From NCBI RefSeq assembly GCF_000524195.1, contig NW_020170382.1:2716771-2780770 (forward strand): 64,000 nt of DNA, given 5' to 3'. This DNA comes from Echinococcus granulosus (taxonomy: Eukaryota > Platyhelminthes > Cestoda > Cyclophyllidea > Taeniidae). The notes beneath the pieces are model-generated. The model was not told the DNA's origin, did not search any database, and was given only the letters and a program-made list of their open reading frames with translations. The translations under genes and the position numbers were made by a program. Of this stretch, positions 40,701-53,472 are shown one piece after another; position 1 is the first letter of the stretch, and each line of letters begins with the position of its first letter.

Positions 40701-43700
40701 TCACACTGCATCAGCTAAAATAACCTTACCAATCCCATTTGTGATTTATCATAAAGCATAATAAAGTGTCTGAATGCGCCCTAAGTAAAATAATCATAAA
40801 GCGTCTCAGACCAAGCGAATTAATCAGTAGATTTTTTCATTGTATATGCAATCAAAAAAATGTTACGAGGTCAGTTCTTAAAATTTTCGGAATAAAGGCT
40901 TTCAAAGTGCCTTCTAATGAACCAGTTATTTCTGGAATTAGTCAAGCCTTCACAGCATCTGCTTTGTGACTCGCTCAGCTTTTCTGTCCTGAGTTCTTTA
41001 GAGACCCTATTAATGTTCACTGCAGAAATGCTATTTTCGCCAATTCATTTAGAAGAGTCTTGTTTTCAGACAAAACGACTTCAGTTAAAGCAAGTAATTT
41101 GGTTGTATAATCAGTTCAGCGACCTCAGAACTGGACTTTTATCTAATACAAGGTACGTATTTTCTTCAACTTCCAAATTCTCTTTAGGCCTGAGTCACCT
41201 TGTCACCTATCAGGCCTGGCGTCATAGCACTGTAGGAAAAGGAGAAACGTTTTCTTACTCAGTAGTGTCATTTACACATTACACTGTTCTCAAATTTTAT
41301 ACTGCTATTGCAGTTAGTTTTGGAATGTGATTACCTGCCATGCTCGTGAAGTCAGAAGTTGGACCTGATTAAACCTAAGGTCTGCTCCCAGCAAAATTTC
41401 CTTTGCTGGGATAAGTCAATTAGTATAATGGCGTTAAATTATGTTTCAACGCTAACACTGGAAGGAGCTGTCATGATTAAATCTAATTTCCAACCGAATT
41501 AGTTCTCTACGCACCAGTGACAATCCATTTTCTCGAACATCTTGACATTGGGATGTTTCTCGAATTTTTATTATAGACAAAAGATACGATTTATATAGCC
41601 CGAAGAAATTTTTGCCAAACCTACAACTGACAGCATTTTGAGTGACCCTCTATAAAAAATGTCGGTTTTCCAATTATGTCTCAGATTTAATACATATTAG
41701 GCGAATTTGTCTACTTTATTTTGTTGATACAAGTCTTCTAGGGGATCTGTAAGGCATCTGTTGTTAGCAAAGGTCTGCTTTTTTCATCTATATGATATAG
41801 AGAGCCATTTAATTCAGAATTCAAATCAAGTACCATGAGAACATATTAAAACAACATATCACTAGATCATTTCAAAGCCATTGCTGTATCATAAAGTGTT
41901 TATAAATAATCAACCACAGTTTTGTTTTCCCCTACTGCAATTTTTTACAAGTTGGACTTCATATTAGATGGCTGTCTTTATTATGTATGGCTGTCAACTC
42001 GGGTATACAGAAATGGTTAACACTATGAATACAAATCTCAGGAAAGTCAACAAATTCTGGAAAAATTGCTCTATCTAAACCTGCAATTATGTTTACTGAT
42101 TTAACATTTCTTATGTCTGAAAATGTGCAATAGAACTTTCACTGATGAATGTGTGAAGGGCTGAGAAATCCCTAAAAAGACTCTTGAGCACACGTTAGTA
42201 CAATAAAAGGGATTTTAGGGTGAAAGGAGAATGACGTGTATGTAAAGTGCAGTGATTTCCTCCGCTTCCTCCGCACCGCTCAACACTTCCACGAAATTCT
42301 GTTTTAACGTGATTTTTTGTGAGAGAACACCCATTAAAATTTTCCGTAAAGCTCAAAGGATCATGGCATAAGAGAATTTGCCATCATCGTTACCCCTTGT
42401 GCAATCACGGTATTCGCTTTTAAAGCAACGTTATATGACCTTCCAAGGGATAGGACCTTAAACGCTTTAAGCATGCAATATGAAATCATAATATTTTCGC
42501 CTAAAAATATCACCTATTTTCCATGCCTTCCAAGCTCTTACTTTAAATTATCAGACTGTTATAATCTGTTTAATGGTGGAATAATGTCCCTATATTTTTA
42601 CCTGTTTCTTAGTACTTTTTTCTATCTACTGCTTATAACACTCCAATGATGAGCATTTTTACAAACTTGGAATTTAAACTCCTCCACAAGCAGTAGAGAA
42701 ATTTTCTTCCTTTTTGTCTAAAATCAGAGCAAATAAGAGGGTGATGTTTTTCTAGCCTTGGCTAACGTGAAAAGGAGCGATTCTTCCTTAATAACCCGTG
42801 AGAAGTTAATGAAATGCAGAAGTGGGTTTTTAAACAACCTTATTTTCTCTCTAGTAGGAATCAATATTTTCATATTTGTGGACAAAAATCTTTAACGCTC
42901 CTTTTTTTCTTTTCCACGTAACGCTGAATTCTCTTCTCATGGTGCTGGCTGTTCGAGGGTTTATTTCACGTTCTAAAAGTAATAAAACTTTTTTGATTAC
43001 TTTCTTTCTGGCTTTTAAATGTGTGGAAACGAACTGTCGTCATGAAAAGTGTAGATAGATTACATTGTAGTATTTTTTTTAACAAAGTTTTTTGTATGAC
43101 ACTATGCTCGCTGCCGCAATTCCTTATGCTTAGAATTCGACAAAATGCAAAGTGTTACATATTGCAAGTCAAAAATAATTTAGTTTTGCTTATTCTATTT
43201 TTCAATTTAACCAAATTTTTGGTGGCAAATAGAGAGTCAAAACGTGCTACTATGAAAATATTTAGTAGCATCTCAGTAGTAAGTGATATGTGGTAATAAA
43301 TAGGAATGTGGCCATCTCTGTAATATTTTTTGTGGTTAAGTGCAATAGTGGGAGACTCCAATTTTCCACGAATATATTTAAGTTTATTTGGAAATAAGTT
43401 CTATTAAAAGAGCTCATTAGTAATGCTACTATTTGTGCCCTAGCTGTTTTAATCTCATTGTGCAACAGAGGTTTGCAATCAGACTGCCAAAGTATTAATC
43501 AGTTTATCAAATAATATTTAAATTCCCTGACACGTCAAAGCGTCAAATCATACACATGTGCCATGTCACTATACCCCTCGGAAGTGCATATAAATGATAG
43601 CATGTAATGTGACCAATCAAGAAGTGCTTTAGATTAAATAATTATTTCTGAAAATTTTAATTTATCCTGTAGTGATCGCACTTAATATCAAACATTACAA

Positions 43701-44371
43701 ATTTATCTAATCCTAGAACTCAACAGGCGTATGCCCCTACGGATCATTATACCTAGCCTTCAATTCAGTTTGTAACCGGGATGTCTCACTTGTTCTTCAT
43801 TCTATTGGTATTCGATTGTTTTTCACAATTTTTGGAAAACTGGTTAGTCTGCCTATATTTCGACAAAATGTATGAAGAACTGAGTGCGATTAATCAATTC
43901 TCAAGGAAATACATTAGGCATTTACAAAGTATTTTATGATGACTCCAACTGAAGTCGAACTTGAATTTATATTATCTGAAGGTCAATAATTTAGAATAAT
44001 TCTAGATTCGCATTCTAACGGAGATATCATTTTTATGGCCTGCTTAGACTGAGGATCGAGTGAAAGGCAAGAGAAACAGTCTAACAGATCGAGACTCAGG
44101 CAATGGGGACAGCCTGGACGTCGGCTCCTGCCTGCTCAATTTCCCTTCCAGCCTGGAGGCGCCAAGAAGCACCACGCCCTGCTTCCAGCATCTTCAAAAT
44201 CAACACCTCCACCAGTACCAGTTCCAGCCGCTCCCACCTACGTTGGCATTTGCCGCCTCCACTGAGTTGCAGAAGCATCAGCACCAACAGTACATAACCG
44301 CCTCTTCACCCAAGGAGGTGGTAGAGGCGGTGGATGCCAGTGGCAATCTATTAACCTCTACCTTCGTTTGA
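17249..44371 (+). CDS. Protocadherin (7 EC repeats), four coding exons
   Basis: A type I membrane adhesion receptor of the cadherin superfamily, expected at the cell surface for calcium-dependent cell-cell recognition. The coding exons 17249-19771, 29433-30039, 35635-35930 and 44048-44371 join in phases 0, 1 and 0 to give 1249 residues. Residues 1-32 form a signal peptide (hydrophobic core TTIILLLLVPL). EC1-EC6 end near residues 144, 272, 392, 518, 637 and 813, each marked by a DxNDx-type calcium motif (DVNDN, DADDN, DVNDH, DVNDC, DMNDN, DVNDN). EC7 ends near 919, the transmembrane helix is at about 955-980, and a tail of about 270 residues follows. Seven ECs and a paired-cysteine EC1 (LDREVIC...C) fit delta-type protocadherins. 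The start at 17249 fits the signal peptide; an in-frame ATG at 17174 would add 25 residues. Introns are 9661, 5595 and 8117 nt. A possible ATTAAA poly(A) signal is at 44901-44906. Confidence 0.92.
19772..29432 (+). other. Protocadherin intron 1 (9661 nt)
   Basis: GTCAGT donor and CTTACTCTTTAG acceptor. The joined protein reads IGFQFTK then IFASDPD, a natural EC-repeat continuation. I see no nested gene. GC-richer pockets occur at about 22320-22530 and 24960-25220; the latter has CpGs but no convincing reading frame. Confidence 0.85.
29433..30039 (+). CDS. Protocadherin exon 2: rest of EC7, transmembrane helix, proximal tail
   Basis: 607 nt encoding residues 842-1043 plus the first base of codon 1044. 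EC7 continues with the calcium motif ASDPDAAENA but has neither a DRE nor a DxNDN motif, ending in HMDDSEP. A linker of about 35 residues leads to a hydrophobic helix (core IITAIIIASFIISSVLLVA) followed by the stop-transfer residues RRAR. The start of the tail is glycine-rich. The acceptor is CTCTTTAG|ATC and the donor GATGAAG|GTGAGT; the frame meets a stop just past the donor. Confidence 0.93.
30040..35634 (+). other. Protocadherin intron 2 (5595 nt)
   Basis: GTGAGT donor and ACGATTCCAG acceptor. It contains a less AT-rich stretch at about 32150-33450 whose frames on both strands are broken by stops. This could be an old degenerate mobile element, but no domain can be recognised. Confidence 0.8.
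35635..35930 (+). CDS. Protocadherin exon 3: cytoplasmic tail
   Basis: 296 nt. The split codon G|AT (Asp 1044) is followed by 98 codons to residue 1142. The join reads LDE-DLSEANFSYLTPQ. The encoded segment is Ala/Thr/Pro-rich (ATATASPHAQLLAATATTG) and ends in GRCTFLGQKKL. The donor is AAACTG|GTGAGT in phase 0; the frame upstream of the acceptor holds a TGA at 35595-35597, consistent with an exon boundary. No known cytoplasmic protocadherin motif (CM1/CM2 type) is recognisable. Confidence 0.85.
35931..44047 (+). other. Protocadherin intron 3 (8117 nt)
   Basis: GTGAGT donor and a GGCCTGCTTAG acceptor. The interior is AT-rich, with C-rich low-complexity tracts at 38571-38589 and 39205-39214. 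No nested gene is supportable; the longest frame (40917-41330, 137 codons) has no recognisable features. Confidence 0.8.
38571..38589. repeat. C-rich low-complexity tract
   Basis: Runs of five and seven or more C separated by single A residues. A similar ten-C run lies at 39205-39214. Both are in protocadherin intron 3. Confidence 0.6.
44048..44371 (+). CDS. Protocadherin exon 4: C-terminal tail and stop
   Basis: 324 nt encoding residues 1143-1249 and TGA. An in-frame TAG forms the acceptor itself (GCTTAG|ACTGAG), so the frame opens exactly at the splice site. The segment starts TEDRVKGKRNSL, then becomes Gln/His/Pro-rich (QHLQNQHLHQYQFQPLPP) and ends LLTSTFV. The terminal STFV could act as a class I PDZ ligand (S/T-x-hydrophobic), which is inference. 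Sequence past the stop is pyrimidine-rich, as in a 3' UTR. Confidence 0.85.
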   Translation, partial: TEDRVKGKRNSLTDRDSGNGDSLDVGSCLLNFPSSLEAPRSTTPCFQHLQNQHLHQYQFQPLPPTLAFAASTELQKHQHQQYITASSPKEVVEAVDASGNLLTSTFV

Positions 44372-45269
44372 TGCATTCCAGAGCAAATTACGCCCCTCTC
44401 CTTCCCTTCCCCTTCTCAACCATTCATTCTCTATCACCCCTCCTTCCATCTCCTAGTCAAGCGCTCGATGGGTTTGCTAAGGTGTACAGATGGACTGCTC
44501 CAAATAATCTTGCATTTATGTATTCCTTCCCCTCTATTACTATACCTTAAAATGTTCGCTCCCCTCCCCTATCTCTTGCCATTTCCGTGTGAATGGAAAA
44601 GGGGAACTAAATTTTTAAAAGCTGACCTTTCCATTCATTTTACTGAGTCAACTACTACAGTCTAACGCTGTGATAAGTTGTGGAAGAAATCCAGAACCTG
44701 CAGAAATTTCCAACACATTAGAACCCCGTGTGGACAAATGGTAGATGATTAGGAAGGCAAACAGATAACCCCAATGAAACTTGAATTTAATATAGACCCA
44801 GTCTAATTTTGGTTAGATACTACCTCCTGGCTTTCAGTGTTACCCGAGAAAGTCATGTATAACAGGTACTCATAAATGGCTATTAGTAACTACATAAAGT
44901 ATTAAAGTACTAATTTATTTGTTCATAAAGCTGTTTACTTTTATTTTGGGAAAATCAAAAGGATTAACTGAAACGTAATGTAGAGAATCAGACAGAAGAA
45001 GTGGTTATATGAAATAGAGACAGCTCCATTCGACTGTCAAATTTTCTTGACTTTACTGTTATTCACTTGTCAATCTAGAAATGGCTGTTTGCCTCTTAAA
45101 ATCAGTATACTCCATAAAAAGGATGTGTAGAAGACCACCCTATTTTTTAAAAGTCCTTTTTACTGTTCTGGATAGTATTTTAGGCCAAAAAATGAGAAAA
45201 TATTCGTATCCATTGCATCACAATTGACATCCAAAAGTAGTCATGTGGTGAAGTGAGCAAACACGGTAA

Positions 45270-45563
45270 CTGAGTAATTTTGGAGCCTTTTTTTTTAAGA
45301 AAGCTGAGTATTTTCATAACGCTTCTCGAAAAATTTTCTCTTTGGAATAATTTCCATTACGTCTTATTATCTCTCGCATTTACAAAAATTTTTGTCACTC
45401 GGAGCAAAAATATGNNNNNNNNNNNNNNNNNNNNNNNNNNNNNNNNNNNNNNNNNNNNNNNNNNNNNNNNNNNNNNNNNNNNNNNNNNNNNNNNNNNNNN
45501 NNNNNNNNNNNNNNCCGTAATTCCTCATCTTTTTCGAGAAAAAAGATCTTCCTGAACAGGATG
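45270..45563 (+). repeat. Dispersed repeat interrupted by assembly gap, copy 2
   Basis: Second copy of the repeat at 3600-3874. The 48 bases at 45516-45563 are identical to 3827-3874, and the left arm is clearly similar. Both copies are on the same strand and both contain the gap at the same point. The outer boundaries are approximate. Confidence 0.8.
45415..45514. other. Assembly gap (100 N)
   Basis: A run of exactly 100 N, inside the second copy of the repeat that also encloses the gap at 3726-3825. Confidence 0.98.
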
Positions 45564-46445
45564 TTAGGACAATTCAGTAGTGTGGAATTTATGTACGATT
45601 GATGATTTACTAACTTAATCCGTCTTTAAATGCCATTAAAAAGGAAATTTCCTCTGTCCGTTTTTCATTGCAATTATTACATTAGGAATGACACAGAAAG
45701 ATGATAAAGCGAAGAGCAACTTCTAAATTTGATTTTATGTGTCGGAAGTGAGCGGTTTTTGCATGTAATATAAAAGCCTTTATAACGCCTGTTCGACTTA
45801 TGACATATAAAATCCAAGCTATGTTACAGGAAATCTCAAATCTCCTAATGACTTGGAGGCATGAGCTGAGTAAATTATAGGAAGGAATATCACTATGTAG
45901 AGGGATTTGGCAGTAAAAATTCAAGTAGCTTCATTTTTACAATCGAGAGTTTGATACACATGCAGTAGCAGAGGCATTTTTAAACCTCTTCTTCAGTGTT
46001 ACAATATTTATTTTGCCGTAATGTGCCATCAGATGTGCTATCAATTTACAAAGATTATAAAATTTCATTTCCAAATGTCAAAGATGCAGAGGAAATGGAG
46101 CAAATGAAAGCTGAAAACGACAATTGCATAAAGTATATTTGTCGATGACCAATTAAATGGTTTCTTAGGTAGGATTTGACTTTAATGTATTTTATAAAAG
46201 AAATTATTTCAGTCCTTCACCTTAAATGTTACAACATCAAGTTATTCGGTTCGTACCTACAAAAACCGATCGCAATGTTTTGTCATTGTCAGTAGATTCT
46301 TTAATTTCTCCCTCCAATGTGTGTTGGAAATGCTTGCAAGTCCATGAAAATGTTCCGCTTTATTTTATAGAAGATGCTGATTTCCAAACACTAGGGGGGG
46401 TCATGCTCTAACCCAATCCTTCTTTATTGACTTTGACCAGCAGAG

Positions 46446-46586
46446 GTGTACCCTAAGTTTACTGTTAACCATTCAATGGCCAAGCTAGCTTTCCGGTTAA
46501 GTGCTCCACAGGATCAAAACTACTACCTCTTACAAACCTCAAGTTATAACAGTGGCGGCCCAGTTCTAAACCCTTTTGGAACTGAG
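46446..46586 (+). CDS. Candidate exon (alternative protocadherin tail or other gene)
   Basis: A GC-richer 141-nt open segment between acceptor-like CAGCAGAG and a good donor GAG|GTAACC. The frame encodes VYPKFTVNHSMAKLAFRLSA, then QDQNYYLLQTSSYNSGG, and stays open to a TGA at 46644-46646 if the donor is not used. Alternative acceptors at 46440 and 46443 would give phase 1 starts. The phase 0 form could follow protocadherin exon 3 and the phase 1 forms could follow exon 2, so an alternative C-terminal exon is possible. It could also belong to an unknown gene. I do not recognise the peptide. Confidence 0.35.
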
Positions 46587-49500
46587 GTAACCTTTAGCCC
46601 CACCAGAATTCATTGCAGCCTGCACGAATCCAAATCCTCTTTTTGAACAGGTTAGCAGCTAGTTCCTGGTCGAAACGTATGATGATACAGAACTCACTTG
46701 ATCCTTTGCATTCTTGATTTGCGACCTTGGATAAATCAAACATAGCATGAATTTTACCTTTCCAATGAGTTTTTAGTGTGTCAGATTCGACTAATTGATT
46801 TGCTTAAAAGAATCGCATGAATGAGGTGGTGCTAACACCAAAAGCTTCATTCGGATAATTACACAAAAAACTTTTGTTTGATTTAACTGGGTGTTGGCCT
46901 ACATTGGCCTTTTTGTTACGACGAAGTGGGGATTAATGCAAAGTTAACCTTAAAAGCCTGGATCGGACTTGCATGCGTGCATAAACAGTTGTGAATCTAC
47001 TGCTCCAAAAAAGACCTTTACCAACTGATCCCCTAATCAATTTCATTGGGTACTAGTAAATAATCCGCGAATTTTTAATACTTGAAAATTTGCGTCTAAA
47101 TGGCATAGTTTAGTGGTATTGGGGCTCAAAAACGGAGTCACTCGTTAATGCTTTTAAACTCACTTAGTATTTAGGGGAATGAGTTCCTTTAAATTCCAAT
47201 TCAAATATAATCGGATATTTTGGAAGATTTTGTATTTTATAGCACTCGACTGAACCATTCTTACCGGCGTTTTGATCCTACTAACACTTTCCTAAGTATG
47301 CATAAGAGCAGAATAGATGCAGGTTGCATCGTTGGTATGTTTGTGAAGTTAGGCGGCACGGAAACATATATGTACTTTATAAATAGCCCAAGAGTTATCG
47401 CATTGCGACATTTAGGGACAAACAACTGATGCATGCCTGTTAACAATAGCTGAATTATAATTTAATTTTATAATTAAATGATGTCACCACCTTTTGCTTC
47501 TCCTATCCATACTAAAATCCATCGCTCCTCGTATACTTGAATTCATGTGTATGGTTTTCCGCATTTTACAATAAATTGTTCCACTTTTATATAAAAACAA
47601 GGCATCCGCTTAATTAAGAACAAATACATTTTGCAAATGATTTCCTAGTTCTGTTATACTTTTCTGACATTGCGCTCAACTTTGAATCTCTTATTGCAGA
47701 ATATGGAAGACCAAATTTTAAGACGTTGTACCTTAGTAACTTAAGGGCGAACATCAGCATTAGAAAAATGTATGAAGTATCGTAGAGCATCTGTTCGGTA
47801 CAAACCGCAAGATTTCGTTTAGGGGGTGCAGCGAACCAAGTATTTTTTGCAGAGCTCTCCCTTCTTTGCTGTTAACTCCATCATTAGTTATTATTTTGTT
47901 TATTTATAGAAAAAATGCAAAAGGCTTTTAGTGGCATATTAGTTTAAAAAGCGGCAGCGATACAAATTCCCAAGATGTGGCAGTTTAAGGTAGGCTGAAA
48001 GGCCTAGGTCTGCGAACAAATCAACTAAATCTAAAGAACTTTAGAGCTTTTGGGTTTTAATTGTTAGAGTAATCCATCTATTTTTTTGAGCTTGAAAGCT
48101 AGAGCTATAATATGATCAGGATGTGATGGACTGCTAACCTGGAGTGTTAAGTGATAAAATAAGGAAGTCGACAGGAGTTATGAGGATTTTGGAAGGTTCT
48201 ACCACAAACTCAACTTTAAGGGAAAATTTGGCTACAGGTCCTTAAAAACAATTACCATAGTAACCCTAAATTCCTACTCAATAATCATTTTAAGGACTGC
48301 ATTTGGCAGTTCATTAAATATTTTAATACGCATTCTTAAAATGGGTTGGAAAGAATATACACATCGTTTTGTTAACAGATATTAAATAAAATTTACAAGT
48401 TAATAGTTTACACTAAATTTGCGTTTTGCTTCATCCGTTGAATGTTATAAATGAATTTAGTGAATTTCAATTAAATAGGCAAAAAATTACAGTTCGAGCT
48501 TGGCAAGGGGGCTACAAACACTTCAGTAAGACAGTAAAGATAATGGAGAGGTAAATTTTGTAAAAGTCTGTTGAACTTGAAGAAGAGATACTTGACTGGG
48601 CAAATAATAAGTTATATAACTAAAGATTGAAAAAAAATGTTTGATAATAACACAACTTTACGTACGCCTATAGAGGTTGATGGAAACTTTTAATACAGCA
48701 TGTTTTTGCTTTTAGGAAGTAAATACAGTCATGAAGAGAGAAAGATTTCAAACTGTGGTATTTGTTGTGCATTTTGGAGGAAATTATGTGCATTATTTAT
48801 GAAGAGCAAGTGCTTTTTTCCACCTGAATGCTTCGCTAGTCCCCAGGGAGAGATAGTAACACGAAAATTGCACTATTCGCTCCTCTCGTCATCCTCTCCA
48901 CCCTCCTTTACGTCCATTCATCCCATGAAATATTTAGTCTTTCATTTAGTTGGTTATTTAGATACCTTAATAAGCTACAAGCAGACCTACCTCTGGCTTT
49001 GCGGGAGACTAATTCTGTCTTGGGGTATCGTAACAGACTGGTCAAGTTCAGGTCTAGTATAAGCTTTTCAGTTTATCCGGGAAAGAAATAAATTTTGAGA
49101 TGTAAAAACTGTTTGTTTTTTGCATATATCCCTAAAATATAAAATCACCACAGAGATCAGCTAATACATGGAAAATTTCAAAAGCGTGGCTAAGCTATTC
49201 TCAGAGCCCCTGCGTGCGCCTTCTAATCGGAACCCCTAACGTTTGTATTTTATCCTGATCTGCTTTTCCGATAAAAGAATCTTCCCTTGTTTCGTTTCTT
49301 GACAGATTGAGCAAACCCTCACACCTCTCTCTTGTAGACTCCAAGGAGAACGAACGTAACCGGCATCGTCACTGACTGTTTCAAACAGTTACGCCGCTCA
49401 AATGTCTTACTACGGCTGAATTTTACCACCATCACTATACATTGCCTGAGGTCTTTTTTCGATACCCGTGGGCTCTACACCTCTTTTACAAGCCGCTTCG

Positions 49501-52500
49501 TCAACGAACTGCCATCACCATAGTGCCTAGACCAGCCTAGGAGATGTGCGCCAGTTATCAGTGATAGGAGCAGGACACACTTGTCACTTACTATCATGAA
49601 TAGCAACAGTATGGTTTCATCCCAACTTCTATTTGGAATAACAAAAGTTTCGGTTTAACTCGAAACGTGCCAAACTTCCTCTAACTACTGCACTACTCTC
49701 AAATAAGTGTTTTTTTAGAGAAATCACTTTAATTTGCTCCGCAAAAGAGTCACCTAATACCTAAAATCCTAAAAAGTGGTTTGTTTAATGAAAGAAAATC
49801 CAGTGGCACTTTGATGTTTGCTTCAAATATCGCTATGTATTTAATATCATTCCGCTCTCTCTTCAAAGAAAGTTGAAGCACGGGATACGTCGACTGTGCT
49901 AGAGCTAGAACTTTGTTAAACTTGGACCACCTTTATTTATAGTTCAGCTTGGTCTTACTTCTTGTCCTCGGCACAGAGTTTTGGATCCAAAACAAATCTC
50001 TCCTAACCATTTCGTTCTTATTGTCTCAGACGCCAGCTAATGAGTTAAAGGTTGCAGCCTGCCTAAATGTCGTCAAGAGTTGTTGGATTAAAGTGAAAAG
50101 AGATGTTTCACAATTTTGATTTCTACCCACTCCTACCTGAAACACCTATGTGATCATCTGGAAAACCTAATCAGGAGATAAAAAGAAGGCAATTGTAACT
50201 TTATTTAGTAATTATTTGCTTGGTTGTCTGAGCACGTTGATGTTTTAACAGTATTGGACTTTGGGGAGCGTCATAAGACAGGCTACCTCACCTGAGAGTT
50301 CCAAAATCATTCTGAAGGCTTAGATACTCTACTGAATGCTGTTTCGGAAGTAAAGTTCATATTTATGATTTTATGTAAATAGAAGCATAAAATAAATTTG
50401 CTTCGTTAATTATGTTTAAGTAACTTAAATTCCCTCCACAAATGAGTTCTGAGAATAGGAATTTGAATATTTAAAAAATATTTTTTGGCCAAATTGAATG
50501 AAGAAACCCTAGGACATTTGATCCACTACCGTAACTTTACTGACATACCAGCGTCTGTAACTCGGCTGCCATTAAATTGGTCGCAGATATCCATGAAATG
50601 AATGACCACGAGATCTATTTGCAGCCACCCTTTTTAATTCAGTTGTATTATTAGAGAATCTCATCGTATGTCTACCGTCTCTCATACAAGCCCAGACGCA
50701 GGAACGCTCGCTCACGAGAAGTTATGACGAAAAATTGATTAACATTTCTGCATTGCTGCTTCAAACGTCCATAAATATTCTGACTTTTGTAACTATATAT
50801 AATTATGTAAATAGGAAAAAAAACTTTTCTGTTTCCTCATTGTTTTCTTCGGTTGGGCGAAATTTAGCAAACATGCCACTTTCATTTTCACTTCAAAAGC
50901 ATGGCCCAGAATTTGTTCATTCTCAACTTTATCTAGCATTTGAATCTACTGTTAATGAGTAAAGGTCATAAATTTCACTTTGGATGAATAACTTCTTTAA
51001 TGCCCCTTCCTAAGGACCTTGACAGATTTCATTTAGCTGTAAATTTGCATTCCTAGGATTGCAAGAATACTTTATTATTTAGCAGCTATTATTTTCCAAA
51101 AACAGATCTACATTTGACCTGTACAGATAATAAATGAACAGCACACCTTTATAGACTAAATTACGATTTCTTCAATTTTTACCAGAGGCGAGTTGCGTTT
51201 TGCAGTAATTCTTATCGTGGATCACTGGTTATACCTCTGTGCAAGTTTCAAACATTGAAAGTTCAATGGTTCTTGCAAAAAATTACATTTAACTCGATTT
51301 TGATACTTGACCGTTTGGGGTAGGAATTTTCCTGATTCTCTACAATTAATTATTGTGTATAAGTTTTAGCCTTTATCACAACCTGCTTTCTTGATTTAAG
51401 TAGCTTTTATCCATGAAGAATACAATTAGTGGCTTTGTTTACACACATTCCACCAGCTTCAGCCCAAATGCTGCATGATTCTAATTACACTAGACGTCAT
51501 TTACTTTATCATCTTAATTGTCTCTTGAAAACCTAAAAATACAGTCTTCTACGAATCTGAAAGCCACATATCAGACTTTTTATTGTACAATTGACCAATC
51601 TGTTTACCATACGGTTTGGCGAAACAGGTTGTCACAAACTGATAGAAAATACCCCAGCTACTCGAGACACCAGTTTTAGGAAAGAAAATTATGCTGGCAC
51701 CCATTTGCGATGCTGGCAGCAAACATATTTAGAAAATAATTTAAAATGTTTTATGCAGTTGAAAAGCTATTCAAATACATCATTGAGCATCACAGGTATA
51801 TTTTGTCCTCATTTTTTACGAAGGGTTTCTTCTAAGGTAAATTTCGCTCTACTATTTTTATGAGTACAACAATTACAGCTATATTGATACTCTTGAAGAG
51901 AATGAGGATTTCTTACCTACTCTGCGATTAGCTGCAGTTCGTGTGCTAAAATATTTCTGTTATATAAACTCGATTCATAATGGTGTGGTCGCGAGTGTGG
52001 GTGTGCATTAATTCCATATTTTGGCTGACTGTGTGACATTACCCATTACACATTTTATGCTCTGATTGCAACTTTGTATATATTTCTTTGATGCTCATTA
52101 TTAGGTATAGCATGTTCTATATATCAGATATGTCTCAACTATTTGTCCGTCCCACTTATTAGTACTTGAACTATCCTTCTTATGCAAACCAAATTTCTAT
52201 GGTTATTGCTAATCATCTTACAATTTTACTTTTAATATTTGTTGGTTAATTGAACTGTCGGAATTCTTCTTTTAAAATGTTCTTTTCAAAAATACTAGAC
52301 TGCTCTCAGCACACATAGGCAAGAAAAATTATCAAACCACCACCTTTATATGTAATACATCCGTTTTTTTACCTTTTTATCACAATTTTAGAACCCTGGA
52401 TCAAAAACTTGGATGGGGGACGAAATTTTGTACCATGATACCGTGAGATTTCACAAAGGATCAAAGCTTTTTGGGGAGGTCAGAGTTAATCTCCATCATG

Positions 52501-53446
52501 GAGATCAATAGCGCCTCCTCGGTCCTGAAGCTATGTTAATCTGCTCACCTGCTACCTAAAAGGGGTGCTCAAATAAAAAATGTATTGCGCATGCTCACTT
52601 AGAAGGCGAAAATTTCACGCTAATTCCCCACTCATTTTTTGGTTACCCAAGTTGACAACAGTGACATAATTGATTCGTAAAGTAAAGTTAATATTGAGAG
52701 AATGTTGATGGAACTAGTCACGCATTTGTTTCAATATATCTCTGATTGAATGTTTTGCTGTTGAATAAATTGTAGTGGAAAAGGATTCAGTCAAGCCTGT
52801 TAAAGATATTTAAAAGTAATGAACATTTCTTAGCTGATTGCCTCAAATGCAAACCGGTTAATCTTGGCCCGTTGATATCCTTTAACTTAAAGAATCATTA
52901 AAGGATCACCTTTTATTTCATTGAAAACATTTGCACAGAAGACCGTTTCAGAAGACGCAGAAATGGTGGAGGTAATGGACTGAAAAGCCAAACCTACCAC
53001 TAGAAAGGATCTCTGGTTCCCATAAGGTAATGCTTTTTCATTTGATTTCGACGAATTAAGGTATTATTTTTATGTTGCAGTTTGTTCTGTATGTCAAAAT
53101 TCAGGACCTTGTTATTAATAATAAGAAACTGGTTCCAATATCATAATTGATTTTGTACAAACTTACCTCATTCACCGCAAGATTTAACTTGGATTTATTT
53201 CATTAACACATTTTTGCAAAACGCATGCTTAAGTGACAGCGAAGGCAATATTTATATAGTGTTGATTTGAATCCCACTTTATCCTTTGTTTGTTGCTTAT
53301 TCCCGCCGTCTATCAATTCAAATTTTTGAGTACTAAACCAAAGTCGTAACTGTAAATATAGTTCTATTTAAATTTCTTTGGTAATTCGTAAAACTTCTTT
53401 AAACACCCAGTAATATTTTATATGAATGAACAGTGATGGCAGTGGC

Positions 53447-53472
53447 CCCTAGCCTTCCCTGAAGTTGTAATA
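53447..53472 (+). repeat. Dispersed repeat, copy 2
   Basis: Matches 843-868 at 25 of 26 bases in the same orientation. It forms one edge of the coding-like block at 53447-54420. Confidence 0.6.

Larger units (their letters stand above)
44372..53440. other. Protocadherin 3' flank and gene-poor interval
   Basis: The first few hundred bases are C/T-rich and probably the 3' UTR; ATTAAA at 44901-44906 is a possible poly(A) signal. The rest is AT-rich and holds the repeat-embedded gap (45415-45514), a candidate exon (46446-46586) and a less AT-rich stretch at about 49200-50100 with no intact frame. The 120-codon frame at 48700-49062 looks like chance. Confidence 0.55.

Noticed and set aside
40917..41330. 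137-codon plus-strand open frame in protocadherin intron 3
   Set aside because: AT-rich like its surroundings, with no recognisable domain and a length compatible with chance.
48700..49062. 120-codon plus-strand open frame
   Set aside because: No recognisable protein features and no supporting splice or promoter context.
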